A stretch of 64,000 bases of DNA from Kryptolebias marmoratus (taxonomy: Eukaryota > Chordata > Actinopteri > Cyprinodontiformes > Rivulidae). Both the position numbers and the translations under genes were made by a program. The notes below the pieces were generated by a model that did no database searches, was not told where the DNA came from, and worked only from the letters and a program-made list of their open reading frames with translations. This document shows positions 1 through 9,915 of the stretch, in pieces. The DNA lies in assembly GCF_001649575.2 (NCBI RefSeq), contig NC_051443.1:14795021-14859020 (forward strand), given 5' to 3'. Positions within the stretch are counted from its first letter, which is position 1; each line of letters begins with the position of its first letter.

Positions 1-957
1 TAATCATCAAAATTAAACGAAATAAACATTTGAAATATATGAGTTTGTATGTAATGTATGAATATAATATACAAGTTTCACTTTTTAAATGGAATTACTG
101 AAATCAATCTACTTTTTCATGATATTCTAATTTTATGACCAGCACCTGTAGATGGTGCTTAGTGGGCTTATTGGCTGGTTATCAAGTCAGAATGTCAGCC
201 CAGGTTTTCTGGCTCTGGATATGATTTCATGTGAAATGAATAGAATAGATATCAGAGAACCAGTTGCAATCGTAAATCAGGAAGGAAAGTTGCCAAAAAG
301 GGTAAAACAACAACAAAAAAAGACAGCAAATGTGTAAATTATTAATTTTACAGGTAAATCTGATTTTTTTTTTTTTGCCAGTGCATTTTATTAATGTCCC
401 ATCATTTTCAGTATTTTCTATTTTTAATGCTCTTTTCACTATACAAGTCACAATGGTAACTTCAGTCCAGTGAATGGTCTCACTGCAAGTTCAAATTTTG
501 TAATCCAGAAAATGTTGCATTTTATTAAAGGTACCTAAAGTTCTTTAGTTGACCTATCATTTTGATCTGTCTTTAAAACATAATGTTGCTTTGGCTAGAA
601 TAAAAATGATACTTTCTCAATATGAGGTAGTTTATTGAGTATTATACGGTGTGCACTCTTTGTCTTGACTCAACAGAAAATCTTTTATAGTTGAGTTTTT
701 TGTTATTAAAGAAAGTTCCCTTATTTTTAATGTTACAAGAAACTGTTTAGAATTACTAAGTATAGTTTCTGTTGGTATTTCTCTCATAAAGAGATATTTC
801 AGTTAAAGTCAGATGTAATGGTAACTTAAAAAGTAGTTAGGAGAGACTCGCTCCATCCATTCACCAAAAACGTTTTAAAAATTTGTTTTTCATCTTCTAA
901 GAACAGTTGGTTGAGAGGAGTTACCTCGGCACATGCTGATTTCATTTCAGAACCTAA
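1..957. other. AT-rich non-coding stretch
   Basis: No gene, RNA or repeat family is recognised. Open frames are short and lack codon structure. A run of 13 T near 364-376 is the only simple repeat. The stretch ends at the TAA that borders the transposon starting at 958. Confidence 0.6.
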
Positions 958-1592
958 TACCCCTGTCACACTTTTGTGTATCTGCCCTGTGTTTCTATAT
1001 CATATTGAGAGAAGTTGCTCACCCAAAAGATTGTTGCAACATTGCCCATTTTTTGTATTTGAAACTATAGCACACACAGAATGATCTCCAGCAGTGCCAG
1101 GTTGCCACAAAGTTATCGGTCATGTTCATAAACTATATGGCACAAATGTGGAAACGTTGAAAGTCATAGATACCTCACATACATACATACATATACAGAT
1201 AAAAAAATAAAAATTGCAATGACCCCGCAATAACATTACACAATCTAACACAATGCTCACTGTGTTGCCTCTCCTTTGTATCCATCTGTGAATGCAACAC
1301 GAGGAGCAACAAAGTCACAGGTAAGAGCAAAGCACCACACCAACAACAAATAACATTACACTAAGGCTTCATAGCAGAAGTGATTCTTAGGTTGTAGTAT
1401 ACTCTAATAGCATACACATTACACCTAACAGAAATGCATAGTAACCATTATCAGAACATCATAAATATCACAGAACATGTGTTACATTTTTCAAAAAAAT
1501 GTGCTTTATTTATTTACTTTTGGACCTATGTAATAGGCGTTTCTGGGTATTCCAACATACATAACAATATAAGAAGCAGTGTGACAGGGGCT
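958..1592. mobile_element. Non-autonomous DNA transposon, 12-bp TIR, TAA target duplication
   Basis: Seen: CCCCTGTCACAC at 960-971 is the exact reverse complement of GTGTGACAGGGG at 1579-1590, and the trinucleotide TAA flanks both sides (955-957 and 1593-1595). The 635-bp body has no long open frame, contains a short (CATA)n around 1180 and repeats of an ATAACATTACAC-like phrase. A 3-bp TAA/TTA duplication is typical of PIF/Harbinger elements, so I infer a Harbinger-type MITE, but the superfamily is not proven because no transposase is present. Another superfamily with a short target site is possible. Confidence 0.7.
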
Positions 1593-1595
1593 TAA

Positions 1596-2639
1596 CAGTT
1601 AACGTACTATAGCTTGAGCAAGAAGTGAAAAGGCTTTGTGATGCCTAAAATCCCAAACTGAACCTGAAGTTACCTCAACAATCCACTAATCCCTTTTGTA
1701 GTACAGGTCTTATAGATGGCTGGAAAATTGGAAATTAAACTAAAGTGTGATTGGGTTTGAATAACAATTAATGTTGTAGTTAGTTCAATGCCACAGTACT
1801 ACAGAGAGACCTTGCCTGAAGTCACAATGTCTATCAATGGGATGAAAACAGGCTTATTTTCAAAAACACTGTCTATTTGAATGCTTGATGTCTTATTACC
1901 GCTACAAAGATAACTGGGAAAAATAACTCATACTGGTGCTGAGTGAGATCCAAATTGCAAGACATAACCATGCAAACCATTTTATGTTTGATCTAATTTT
2001 GAGTCCTTTGTTTAGTTATAGAGTAAAAAAAGGAAACACTAAAGCCTCTTCTCTACAAAAATATCCAGATAGATAAAAAGAGTTAAAGAAACATCCATGT
2101 GAATGCCAGAATACACCTCAGAAGAGCATTGTGTTGTAATGTAATGAGCACTATTTGTTATAGACTAGGGATTTTGATTTGCTTTTTCCTTTGTTTCTGG
2201 TCTTGCATTACTCATGGCTTTGGTTTCTTTGTGTTCTCTTTTGCTTGTCTCAACTCCTGGTCCAAATTTTGCCGATCCAGCCACCTGCAAACTGAAAAGC
2301 ATTCTTTCTGGTTTCTGCTTTACAAAGAATAGGGAAATGTCTTAGCCACTTTAAACATAGATGATTGTAGTCCTCAACGCACAATATCAAATAACTGATA
2401 ACTGTGGCCTGTGTTTTAAATAAATAAAAGAATAAAATGACAATATAATAATGTATTATATTGTCATTGCAATGGTTTTGCTATGAACATGAATTAGGAT
2501 TAACAACATTATAATCAACATGTAAAAAGGGCCCTTCTACAACAACAGATCTGCAGGACATTGTCTTTAATTAACAAAGCAACTCAAATATGCATAAACT
2601 CTGTCACTAAAACAGTTGACATATGTCAAATAATTATAC
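1596..2639. other. Non-coding stretch, nothing recognised apart from one hairpin
   Basis: No coding signal is seen. The 77-residue open frame at 2099-2332 is T-rich chance sequence rich in Phe and Cys. A perfect 15-bp inverted repeat lies at 2436-2468 and is listed separately. Confidence 0.55.
2436..2468. repeat. Perfect 15-bp inverted repeat, 3-base loop
   Basis: AATGACAATATAATA (2436-2450) is followed by ATG and by its exact reverse complement (2454-2468). It is AT-rich, so cruciform extrusion would be easy. It is not part of a recognised element. Confidence 0.9.
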
Positions 2640-2870
2640 CCTACATAAATCTCGTTTGACTTTGTTGCATTTTGGTTGAATGTGGGTCTAAAACCTTATG
2701 TTTGAACCACAGTGTGTCAGCAGTCAGGAGCGGAACAGTTGTGGAAGTGTGACATGATGGATGCTCGGGGCAGTGTTGTGGAAAACGTGATTCCACCTCA
2801 CACTTAATGGACTCGCAAGCCATCCACTTGGCTGCCAGAGATTCCAAAATAAAGGCTTAGATATTTGGCC
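2640..2870. other. Candidate conserved non-coding block (weak)
   Basis: This block is less AT-rich and less repetitive than its surroundings and carries no recognised repeat. The 68-residue minus-strand frame at 2641-2847 has no family resemblance. It is called only on composition, and a multi-species alignment would decide. Confidence 0.2.
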
Positions 2871-3972
2871 AAGCTGACAACACTGCTGACATCAACTTAA
2901 AGCTTTGCTATCTATCTTCAGTGGCATAGTAAGACAAACGCTCCAGGCACATGGTAAAGCAAAGAGTATGATGTACTGAGATCAATACACTGGCTAAAAA
3001 AAAAAGTGCATTGCAAAATAGTATTTTAGAGTTTGTTTAAACCTTGATGAAAGTTATGATTTTTGAATTGGTTGTAAATAAATTGAAAAGCTCATATAGC
3101 ATCTTTGTTTTATTAGAGAATCAAAAAGCGTTTTGCACTGAACAGAGCTGCATATTAGCTTTACACAAATACACATGACCATATGTACTGAGAAAAAAAG
3201 TGATAAAATTGAGTGAAGCAGTTTTTAATATTTTATTAAAGCTACTCAAGTTTGGGCATTTAGGCATCACATATAAAGAAGAGAGGAGTGGGCAAACAAG
3301 GAAGATGGCCTGGTCTGACCTCACTAGTAATGGGATGACTTTGATATTCCCAGAGCGCATGACACAAGGTACTTGAGTTAAAAGCCTTTTATTCACCATG
3401 ACCTTTCCCTTGCCGTCTTTCCTTTGAGAAATCTTTCGTTGTTCTGCGGCCATCACACTGACAGGCCATCCCCACCAAAACAAAAGGCCAAGCAGTAGTG
3501 ACACAAAGTCAATATGGGAGACTTGTTGATGTCTGAACACACAGTGTAAACTCTGTTATTCTTGTTTGTGCATCTAACTAACGAGGAGAAAATGCAGAGT
3601 AGAGGCTTATTAAAGCAGCCATTGTTCAGTGTAAAATGCATTTCCACTATATTTGGATAATTATATTTGTTGACATAAAACATTAAGTGGTCAATCATTG
3701 GATTTCACATATAAATGAACACGTTTTAGATTTTGTTTCACGGCTGAGAATGAACTTTACATTTATTTTCCAGTGTTCTATGATTGACAAGATTCAGAGT
3801 GGCACATACCTGATTGGGGTTCAGTCCCCATTTTTGCCCTAACATTGGTGATTATCACATTGTCTCTGTTTACAGGACCACTCGCCCTCAATATGTCATG
3901 TCTATGAGTGCAAATGGAGTTGATGGATGTCTTAATCATGTGCCTCGACAGGTCGATCATGTTTTGAAGGTA
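2871..3972. other. Non-coding stretch upstream of a Tc1-like remnant
   Basis: Nothing is recognised. A 139-residue minus-strand frame (3121-3540) starts with a hydrophobic run, but it has no recognisable domain, and I treat it as chance. The segment 3780-3960 is less AT-rich and could be regulatory. Confidence 0.5.
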
Positions 3973-4129
3973 CAATAAACGTGCTGACAAAAAAAAGTTA
4001 AGCACCTAGGCCGAATTTTTCTGTTTGAACTTAAGTCAGTTCACAGGCAGACCAGTGATGGATATGCAAATGATCTGATTTGCTAAATGGTGGTAGAACA
4101 GACACTAGAGGTTATAAGCAGTGACATCC

Positions 4130-4860
4130 CCAGTGGAGCAATGGTGTTATCAGGCAGTTGTTGAAGCATTCATTGAGCATCTGATGCCTTGTAGATGCAT
4201 GCTGGTAATGCATTTGACAGCATTACCAGCACCTGACAGTGTTTGATAAGAGGTTGTAGTTTGGGTTTGCATGGGGTTGTGAGATTAAATAGAGCAGTTG
4301 CCTGTTGTAAATGGCATATATCCTACAGTGGCCTGATGTTGTAACTAATGGGTATAGGAGGGTGTCCACACATGTTGTAAAGGTTCTGGTCACTCAAGAC
4401 AGACCCCGTCAAGGAAATATCAATGTATTGTGCGACAAGAATTACAAAATCCAATGACATCTGTGCCTACCATCCAGAGACAGATATTAGATCCTATACA
4501 GGGCCTTGGGTCATCCCCCACAGTTTCTACAATAAGCACAAGTCAAACTGTTCATGTGTAGGCTGCCATTGACACCAGAGCAGAAATGGCTGTATTTGGA
4601 GTGGTGCTATGACCAGGAACTCAATTCTGCATTACCATAATGCTGATGCCCTCCCATGGCCATCCATGTCCCCTAATCTTTCCCCAATGAAACATGTGGG
4701 ATCAGCTCAGACATCAACTCCAGTCCAGTGTCAATCTAATGGATCTCCAGGGCAGTTGCGGGCCAATTTGCTACAGTAAAGGATACAGTGACTGCCAGAC
4801 TTCATTCTGCACCGGTGCTTGTATCCAGGCTCGAGGGATAGCCGCATGGTACTGACATGC
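4130..4860 (+). pseudogene. Tc1-like transposase remnant
   Basis: Decayed transposase of a Tc1/mariner element; the intact enzyme cuts and pastes its own element at TA sites through a DDE catalytic triad. Pieces readable on the plus strand are VTQDRPRQG (4389-4415), LTPEQKWLYLEWC (4569-4607) and PWPSMSPNLSP (4654-4686), which match the linker, the pre-catalytic segment and the block before the third catalytic residue. The sequence jumps from just after the second piece to the third, so the part holding both catalytic Asp residues is deleted. The first two pieces share a frame and the third is in another. The third catalytic position, normally Glu in an IEHVW-like block, reads MKHV with a lost base after it. 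Stops occur throughout. The copy cannot make a working enzyme. Confidence 0.8.
4200..4231. repeat. 12-bp perfect inverted repeat inside the Tc1-like remnant
   Basis: TGCTGGTAATGC (4200-4211) and GCATTACCAGCA (4220-4231) are exact reverse complements around an 8-base loop. The element's terminal repeats lie elsewhere, so this is an internal structure, perhaps made by the deletion event. Confidence 0.85.
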
Positions 4861-4970
4861 GTATACTCTACTGACCATACTGACACGCTGCAATACAACC
4901 ATTTGACCTTTCAACATAAACAGTTATATCAATCTGAGTGCTTCACTTTTTTGTTCATGACTTTAGTGTA

Positions 4971-5869
4971 ATGCTGGAAAAAAACAAAACAAAACTCAAG
5001 CAATCATTGTTAACGTTTTTGTTTTCAGAAAAGGTTGCTAGAAGAAATCAGGGCTATTTGTCCATGGATGCTAGTGTCCATGTGTTTTGGACATGTGAGG
5101 ATATCAGTGCAATAATGTACCTTAGGGCATTTTAAATGTTTGACAAAGATGGAGCTTCATAAACAAAGTTTATGCGGAAACGGGTTTTATAAACAAATAA
5201 TACCTGTACTTCTTCCAAACTACATGATGGAAATCATCATTATCTCTGTTTTGTACTCACAGTATTTATGACTAGCTCCTAACTGCTTTTACTTCAGCTC
5301 AGCAGTCACAGAAAATATCACTCATCAATTATACCAAACTTGGAGCTGCATGAACTAAATTCATGCTTTTGATGAAGACTGTCAATGATAAAAAAAAAAG
5401 TATTTTAAAAACAGTATTTTGGTAATGCATATTTTGGAGCACTGTGTTTTATTTTATTTCATCTCATCTTTCACGGCACAGAATAAAAATAACCTTCCAT
5501 TCAAAGTTATTGTTAGCACAACAACTTAAATTATTTTTTATTGAATTTAGATTTCTGAGGTTTGTTTTCTTCTGTTTTTTGTTCTGTGCCTATAAACTTC
5601 ACTGTAGTAGGTTGCTTTCATTTGATAAACTAATTTCCATTGTACTGGCATTAAATATTTATTCCAAATAACATTCTGCTCCTGGAGCTGTAATAATTAT
5701 TGTAAGTTTCTTCAGCTGGACTCAAGTGCAAAATTTTTTTTTTTTCACAAGAAGAAACACACAAATCCTTCTCCACAGACACGTTAAAAGCATATTTTCT
5801 CTGCCTTTAACCCCTACACACAAACACACCCCTTGAAATGCAGAGTCTAACGTAATAATTTGATTTGAG
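4971..5869. other. AT-rich non-coding stretch
   Basis: No gene or known repeat family is seen. Small palindromes occur (CATAAAC-AAA-GTTTATG near 5160, and GCATGAA-CTAAA-TTCATGC near 5347). The 5347 segment resembles one near 13140, which hints at a diverged dispersed repeat. A-runs lie near 5391 and a T-run near 5735. Confidence 0.5.
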
Positions 5870-6255
5870 TGGATATTAACATGTATGTTGCTCCCCTAAA
5901 TTCATTATGGCTGTGCCTTTGGCTGGAGGCTTTGTTTGTCATTGTCCAATTGGTTCACGCCATCCGCTAGTAACTTTATCGCTCAGTCCAGCTTTCCATC
6001 AACCACAGCCAAGTCCTCTCTCCCTCCACCGGCAAAAAAAAATGTCTTCTTTGCACAAGGCTCCCCTCATTCAATCTAATTAAGCCAACTGAAACTAAAT
6101 AGCAGAAGCTTTGTTTACAAGGGGTTAGCTTTGCTCAGCATTCTGTGCACGGAGACACTTGCCTCTGCAGCCAGTCAGGGGTTTATCTAAAGCTACACTT
6201 ACTGCTTTCACTAATTTACATTTGTGTTTTCCTTTCCACTTATTTCCATAACTGC
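5870..6255. other. Candidate conserved non-coding block
   Basis: The stretch is less AT-rich and free of simple repeats. It contains TCTAATTAAGCC (homeodomain-type core TAATTA) and TTGTTTAC (forkhead-type) motifs and no open frame of note. It looks like distal regulatory DNA of the kind conserved among teleosts, but no alignment was available. Confidence 0.3.
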
Positions 6256-6469
6256 CACGGTGGGGCTATGCTGCATTCACAAGGAAACTTTATCAATCAT
6301 GTTTAAGCTATAGGCTCTTTCAGCAGCACACAAACAGTTTTCCGATTTTTTTTATGGTGAGGTAAAATCATAATGATTGGAAAAAATAAACACCATTGAA
6401 AAATATTTAATTACATTCTCCCATGTTTTATGGTTTCCTCCTAAAGTCCTAAAATATCCACTAAAATAT
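6256..6469. other. Non-coding spacer
   Basis: AT-rich, nothing recognised. Confidence 0.5.
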
Positions 6470-6609
6470 TAGCTAAATTGACCACAGCTGGGAGAGCCAT
6501 CACAGAGCCCCTGTGTTGGCTCTGTGATGGACTGATGACCTGGCAAAGGTGTCCTCTGTCTCCCACAAATGAGCCTGGATAGGGTTTGATCTCCCACAAC
6601 CCTAAAAAA
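6470..6609 (+). repeat. Teleost SINE/LINE-tail fragment, 5' part, interrupted by an LTR
   Basis: The phrase CTGTGATGGACTGATGACC, followed by a GGTGTCCTCTGTCTCCC-like block and GAGCCTGGATAGGG, matches the widespread fish repeat tail normally read as a gatggactggcgacctg-like unit. The copy is old, with many substitutions. It ends in CCCTAAAAAA, where the solo LTR begins. The rest of its tail resumes after 7346. Confidence 0.6.
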
Positions 6610-6710
6610 TGTAGAGGTTGGTTCCTCTACCTCTCCCTTCCCTGTTGTCTTGCTCTCCCTAATTACTTTTTCCACAGCTGCTGCCTATTACCGGGACCTT
6701 GAGGGGGAGC

Positions 6711-6718
6711 TATTTAAG
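6711..6718 (+). promoter_or_regulatory. TATA-like box of the solo LTR
   Basis: TATTTAAG lies about 100 bp inside the LTR, in the position expected for the U3/R promoter. It is inferred from position and sequence only. Confidence 0.5.
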
Positions 6719-7257
6719 GTGGAGCCTCACTCCAGACCAGCGCCGGAACAAAGAATTACTTAGGTTTGACTTTACCTGGCTCACTGCGACTCTGTGTCAT
6801 TTATGTATCCAGGTCTCAGTATTCTCTCTTGTGCTCATAGTGTTTATGCTCAAGTGGTCTGGCGGCTGGCAGACTTCAAGCTCCCCATTGGACCCGTCAC
6901 TGCAGCAGCAGCTGTTCCTGCACTACGTCTCGCCTCCTGAGCCTCACCTGGTTCCTGGTATTTCTACTCCTGAGCCCTCACCTTCTCCTCCCTCCCTGGG
7001 TTCCCTCACCAACGCCTCGATCTTTGGGTTGCACTGTAAATATACTCACCAGGTCACACTGTGGATTATTGGATCCTGGTCCTGTCTCCTAGCCCTCACA
7101 CTCCAGGAACGACAACAACAAGTAAGCCAGTTATTTTTTGATTCAATTCAATTCCGGTCCAGTTCCACTCAAAGACAAAGTGTCATTCACCGCCTGACTC
7201 CCCTCTGTCCCCACAGTGGATTCCTCTGGGCTGGAGTTCTCCAACTTAACTAACCCT

Positions 7258-7263
7258 AATAAA
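7258..7263 (+). terminator. Polyadenylation signal of the solo LTR
   Basis: AATAAA about 80 bp before the LTR end, consistent with the R/U5 border. Confidence 0.55.
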
Positions 7264-7346
7264 TATAAATTGTTCTTTATACCGCAGAGTGTCCTGCCTG
7301 TATCTCTAATCCGTTCGCCTTTGACAGACACCCACAGACCCTAACA

Positions 7347-7375
7347 AAAAAAAGCAACATGAATGAGTAAATGAT
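7347..7375 (+). repeat. SINE/LINE-tail fragment, 3' remainder
   Basis: An A-run followed by ATGAATGAGTAAATGATTAAA resembles the simple ATGA-type tail of the fragment that ends at 6609. Joining the two sides across the LTR restores an uninterrupted tail. Confidence 0.45.
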
Positions 7376-8400
7376 TAAATGCATGAACAAACTTCACATG
7401 GTCAATAAGATGTCAACATTCAAAAGCCAAATTTATTTTGTACTATCAAATATTGATATTGCTTATTGTCCATGAAAGCTAATTAATAGATTGAGTCAAA
7501 TAATAAAAACAAATGCATTCCTATTTTACCTGTTTTAAAAACAAATTGCGTCAATTACAGGTGGAAAGAACAATACTTGAATAAGACCAAATAAAACTGA
7601 TTTTCCAATTAGCAAAGCAGAAATAACCATTTTATTTTTTGCAGACAGAACTAGTAAAGCCACTTAATCACCCAAAGCTCAAATGGATTCAGAGTGAAAT
7701 AGAAACACTAATAGGAATCTCAGCATTCACTCGGAGCCCGAACCAGTAGAACTCTTTAAAGTGTATCCATCTGAGGAATGTCCTGCTGCTTTCCCAGAAG
7801 GAGGATTCAGGCTATGTAGCTTGTCATGATCTTCAAACAGAAACAAAGACAGAAGCAGTAGGGTTTGTGGCACCCCATGATATCTTTTCTGAACAAAAAG
7901 CACCAAAAAACTATCCAATTGGAAACGTGAATGTTAAATAACATGTCACACAGGTACAAAACAATTAAGAAATTGTTTAGTCCTTCCAATAATTTGCTTT
8001 TGTCAGTAAGATGCATATGATGGAAGAATAACTAAGGTTTTACACTGCCCTTAAAAATTTGAAAGGTAAATTAATTCATTCTCCTCAAAGCAAATTCAAG
8101 GCAGTACTTGATTATGGCAAAGCTGGAGTGCTTGTCAAGGTGTGTAATCAATGATGATTTCATCTGAGGGATACGTTGACCCTTTTGTGCACATTGTGTT
8201 CACAATAGAATTCAGTTTTTTTAAGTTAGTCAGCTGAGAAAGCAACAAAAAAGCAAAATGAGGCTAATGGATTTACAGAGAAATGACAGTTCAAATTCAC
8301 ACCAAGTTATGACCTTACTAAATTGTGTTTTTCCCAGAAAGCAGTGATTCAGCACAAAAAGAGTGAAAATCAACTTTTAAACCCACATGAAAAAATAATG
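7376..8400. other. AT-rich non-coding stretch
   Basis: No gene, RNA or repeat family is recognised. Confidence 0.55.
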
Positions 8401-8460
8401 TCATTTCCTTCCTTTTTGCTTGAGCCTATTTGGCCTTCTAACATGGTTGATGTGGTATAA

Positions 8461-8487
8461 GGAGGAGGAGGAGGAGGAGGAGGAGGA
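8461..8487. repeat. (GGA)9 microsatellite
   Basis: Nine uninterrupted GGA units. One strand is all purine and could form triplex DNA. Confidence 0.95.
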
Positions 8488-8849
8488 AGGACATCTGACT
8501 GGGCGCTGTTGCAGTCCATTGACTGTTTTCTTCAGAGGGAAAGGTCAGAGGATATAGTGTGAGGCACCTGCTGAAGGTAATCATTAGCAAGCCTTCTGTC
8601 CTGTTAGAAGCTACTGGCTCAGCCAGATGTGTTCAACTCAAAGGAAAGTGGTGTGGCAGGAGTTCCCTCACATCATTATAAAACCAGTAATCTGAAATCA
8701 AGTCTCACCAATGCTCAAATGTGATTTATGACGCTGTGCTACGTTTGCTAACTCGTGTTAGCTACATGTGTGACCTGTGTGAATATGAGAGTACACAGTA
8801 TGCCTCTGAGCTTCCTCTCCACCCAGGAATGTGTAATTTTAAGCGGTAT

Positions 8850-8863
8850 GTTGCCAAGGCAAC
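8850..8863. promoter_or_regulatory. RFX X-box motif
   Basis: GTTGCCAAGGCAAC fits the RFX consensus GTNRCC-N0-3-RGYAAC exactly, with a 2-base spacer and full dyad symmetry. RFX factors drive ciliary and other genes. Whether this copy is bound is unknown. Confidence 0.5.
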
Positions 8864-8895
8864 CCTTTCCAATAGAGTAGATGATTACCAAGGAC

Positions 8896-9300
8896 ATTAA
8901 TGTCTGAAACCATGCTCTGTTGCAGTTATTCCTTTAAAGCACACTGCTGCAGTGGCAAAAATGTTCAATAAGATACTCTGATACATGACAAGGAAATATA
9001 AAATTACTGATTGGCATAAATAAATTCATGATTGAGCTACAGGTTTTATACACAGCTCTAACCTCTATTCCCCAGTTGTTCTGTCTTTACCTATGCTTCA
9101 ACTGCAGTTACATGCAAATAAGGCTCCTGTCCTGCAGAGGAGAAAAGGTGGGAAACCAAATTGGATCGAATGTAATTCAGTTCACCAAGCAGAGCATAAA
9201 TCAATAATGCTGAGAAATGGCTTTCAAAGCAGTGCACACCTTGGGTAAGACCTTTTTTTCTGTTTATAGCACAACCTGGGTCTGCATACTTATGTATTTT
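8896..9300. other. Candidate conserved non-coding block with octamer site
   Basis: Contains ATGCAAAT (9112-9119), the POU/OCT octamer, and an AATCAATAAT element near 9200. It has no repeats or open frames of note. The call rests on motif content alone. Confidence 0.25.
9112..9119 (+). promoter_or_regulatory. POU octamer motif
   Basis: Exact ATGCAAAT. Such motifs occur by chance about once per tens of kilobases, so occupancy is uncertain. Confidence 0.3.
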
Positions 9301-9831
9301 ACAACAAGTTAATCAAAAATCACAGCACCCTATGCTTCACCCCAATATGTCTTCTTATGATGTTCGACTCAGGCAGAACTACAGAAAACATCTTGCCTGT
9401 TTGATTTTGCACTGGGTCTGCTTGAACAAGCTTACTCAAGATTTGCATCTTCATCTTTGTGTAATGTCTTCTTTGAATATGGCAGATATTGTTTAGATTT
9501 ACTATCAGGAACATAGCACTACAAACAAGAAACAAAGTTTGTACTGAGAGGTTTTCTTTTTTTTTTTTACATCAAATCTAACTTATGAGTAATCTTTCCC
9601 CTAAAAGGAAACTTTACAAGTGCAGTTTTAGCCAAGTGTAAAAGCAGAACATACAGAAATACACATATGAATATTGACTGTGCAGCTCTTTCAGTGCAGA
9701 TTTTGTATGGTCATGTGTGGGTTTGTGTGCTTTGACTCACAGTTCAAAAATATACATTTTAAGTTAATTGCTTGTTTGTATTTGACCTTAGAAGAGACTG
9801 TGAGCTTGTATCATTGTTTTGTGTATTTTTG
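9301..9831. other. Non-coding stretch
   Basis: Nothing is recognised. A T-run lies near 9558. Confidence 0.5.
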
Positions 9832-9915
9832 TCCTGGACCAATGATGGGCTGCCAACCTGTCCATGGTGAAGAAAAGCTTCAACCCTGAATGACCCTGAA
9901 AAGCACAGAGCAGTT
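9832..9915 (+). repeat. Teleost SINE/LINE-tail fragment
   Basis: ATGATGGGCTGCCAACCTG followed by TCCATGGTGA and TGACCCTGAAAAG matches the same repeat tail as 6470 and 50860, heavily mutated and with part of the middle missing. Confidence 0.5.

Larger units (their letters stand above)
3973..4968 (+). mobile_element. Tc1-like transposon, internally deleted
   Basis: Seen: imperfect terminal inverted repeats. The left end (from 3973) and the reverse complement of the right end share an A-run followed by AAGCAC-type sequence, and TA dinucleotides flank both ends (3971-3972 and 4969-4970), as expected for Tc1/mariner. The element is 996 bp, against about 1.6 kb for intact Tc1 elements, and the missing part is most of the catalytic domain. 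The transposase remnants run in the plus direction. An internal 12-bp hairpin lies at 4200-4231. Confidence 0.8.
6610..7346 (+). mobile_element. Solo LTR, Gypsy/ERV type
   Basis: Seen: it starts TGTAGAGG and ends CCCTAACA, so it has the TG...CA ends of long terminal repeats. It carries a TATA-like TATTTAAG at 6711-6718 and an AATAAA polyadenylation signal at 7258-7263, in the expected order for a plus-strand LTR. A run of A on both sides (6604-6609 and 7347-7353) is compatible with a 5-bp AAAAA target duplication. No internal retroelement sequence is attached, so it is a solo LTR left by recombination between two LTRs. The 184-residue open frame at 6699-7253 is LTR sequence, not a gene. Confidence 0.7.
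8401..8895. other. Candidate regulatory block with (GGA)9 and an X-box
   Basis: This is a less AT-rich segment containing a pure GGA microsatellite (8461-8487) and a perfect RFX X-box (8850-8863). No open frame is recognised. The regulatory reading is inference. Confidence 0.3.

Noticed and set aside
3121..3540. 139-residue minus-strand frame with a hydrophobic start, possible signal peptide
   Set aside because: No recognisable domain follows, and the hydrophobic run is explained by local composition.
6699..7253. 184-residue plus-strand open frame
   Set aside because: Lies wholly inside a solo LTR with TG...CA ends, a TATA-like box and a polyadenylation signal.
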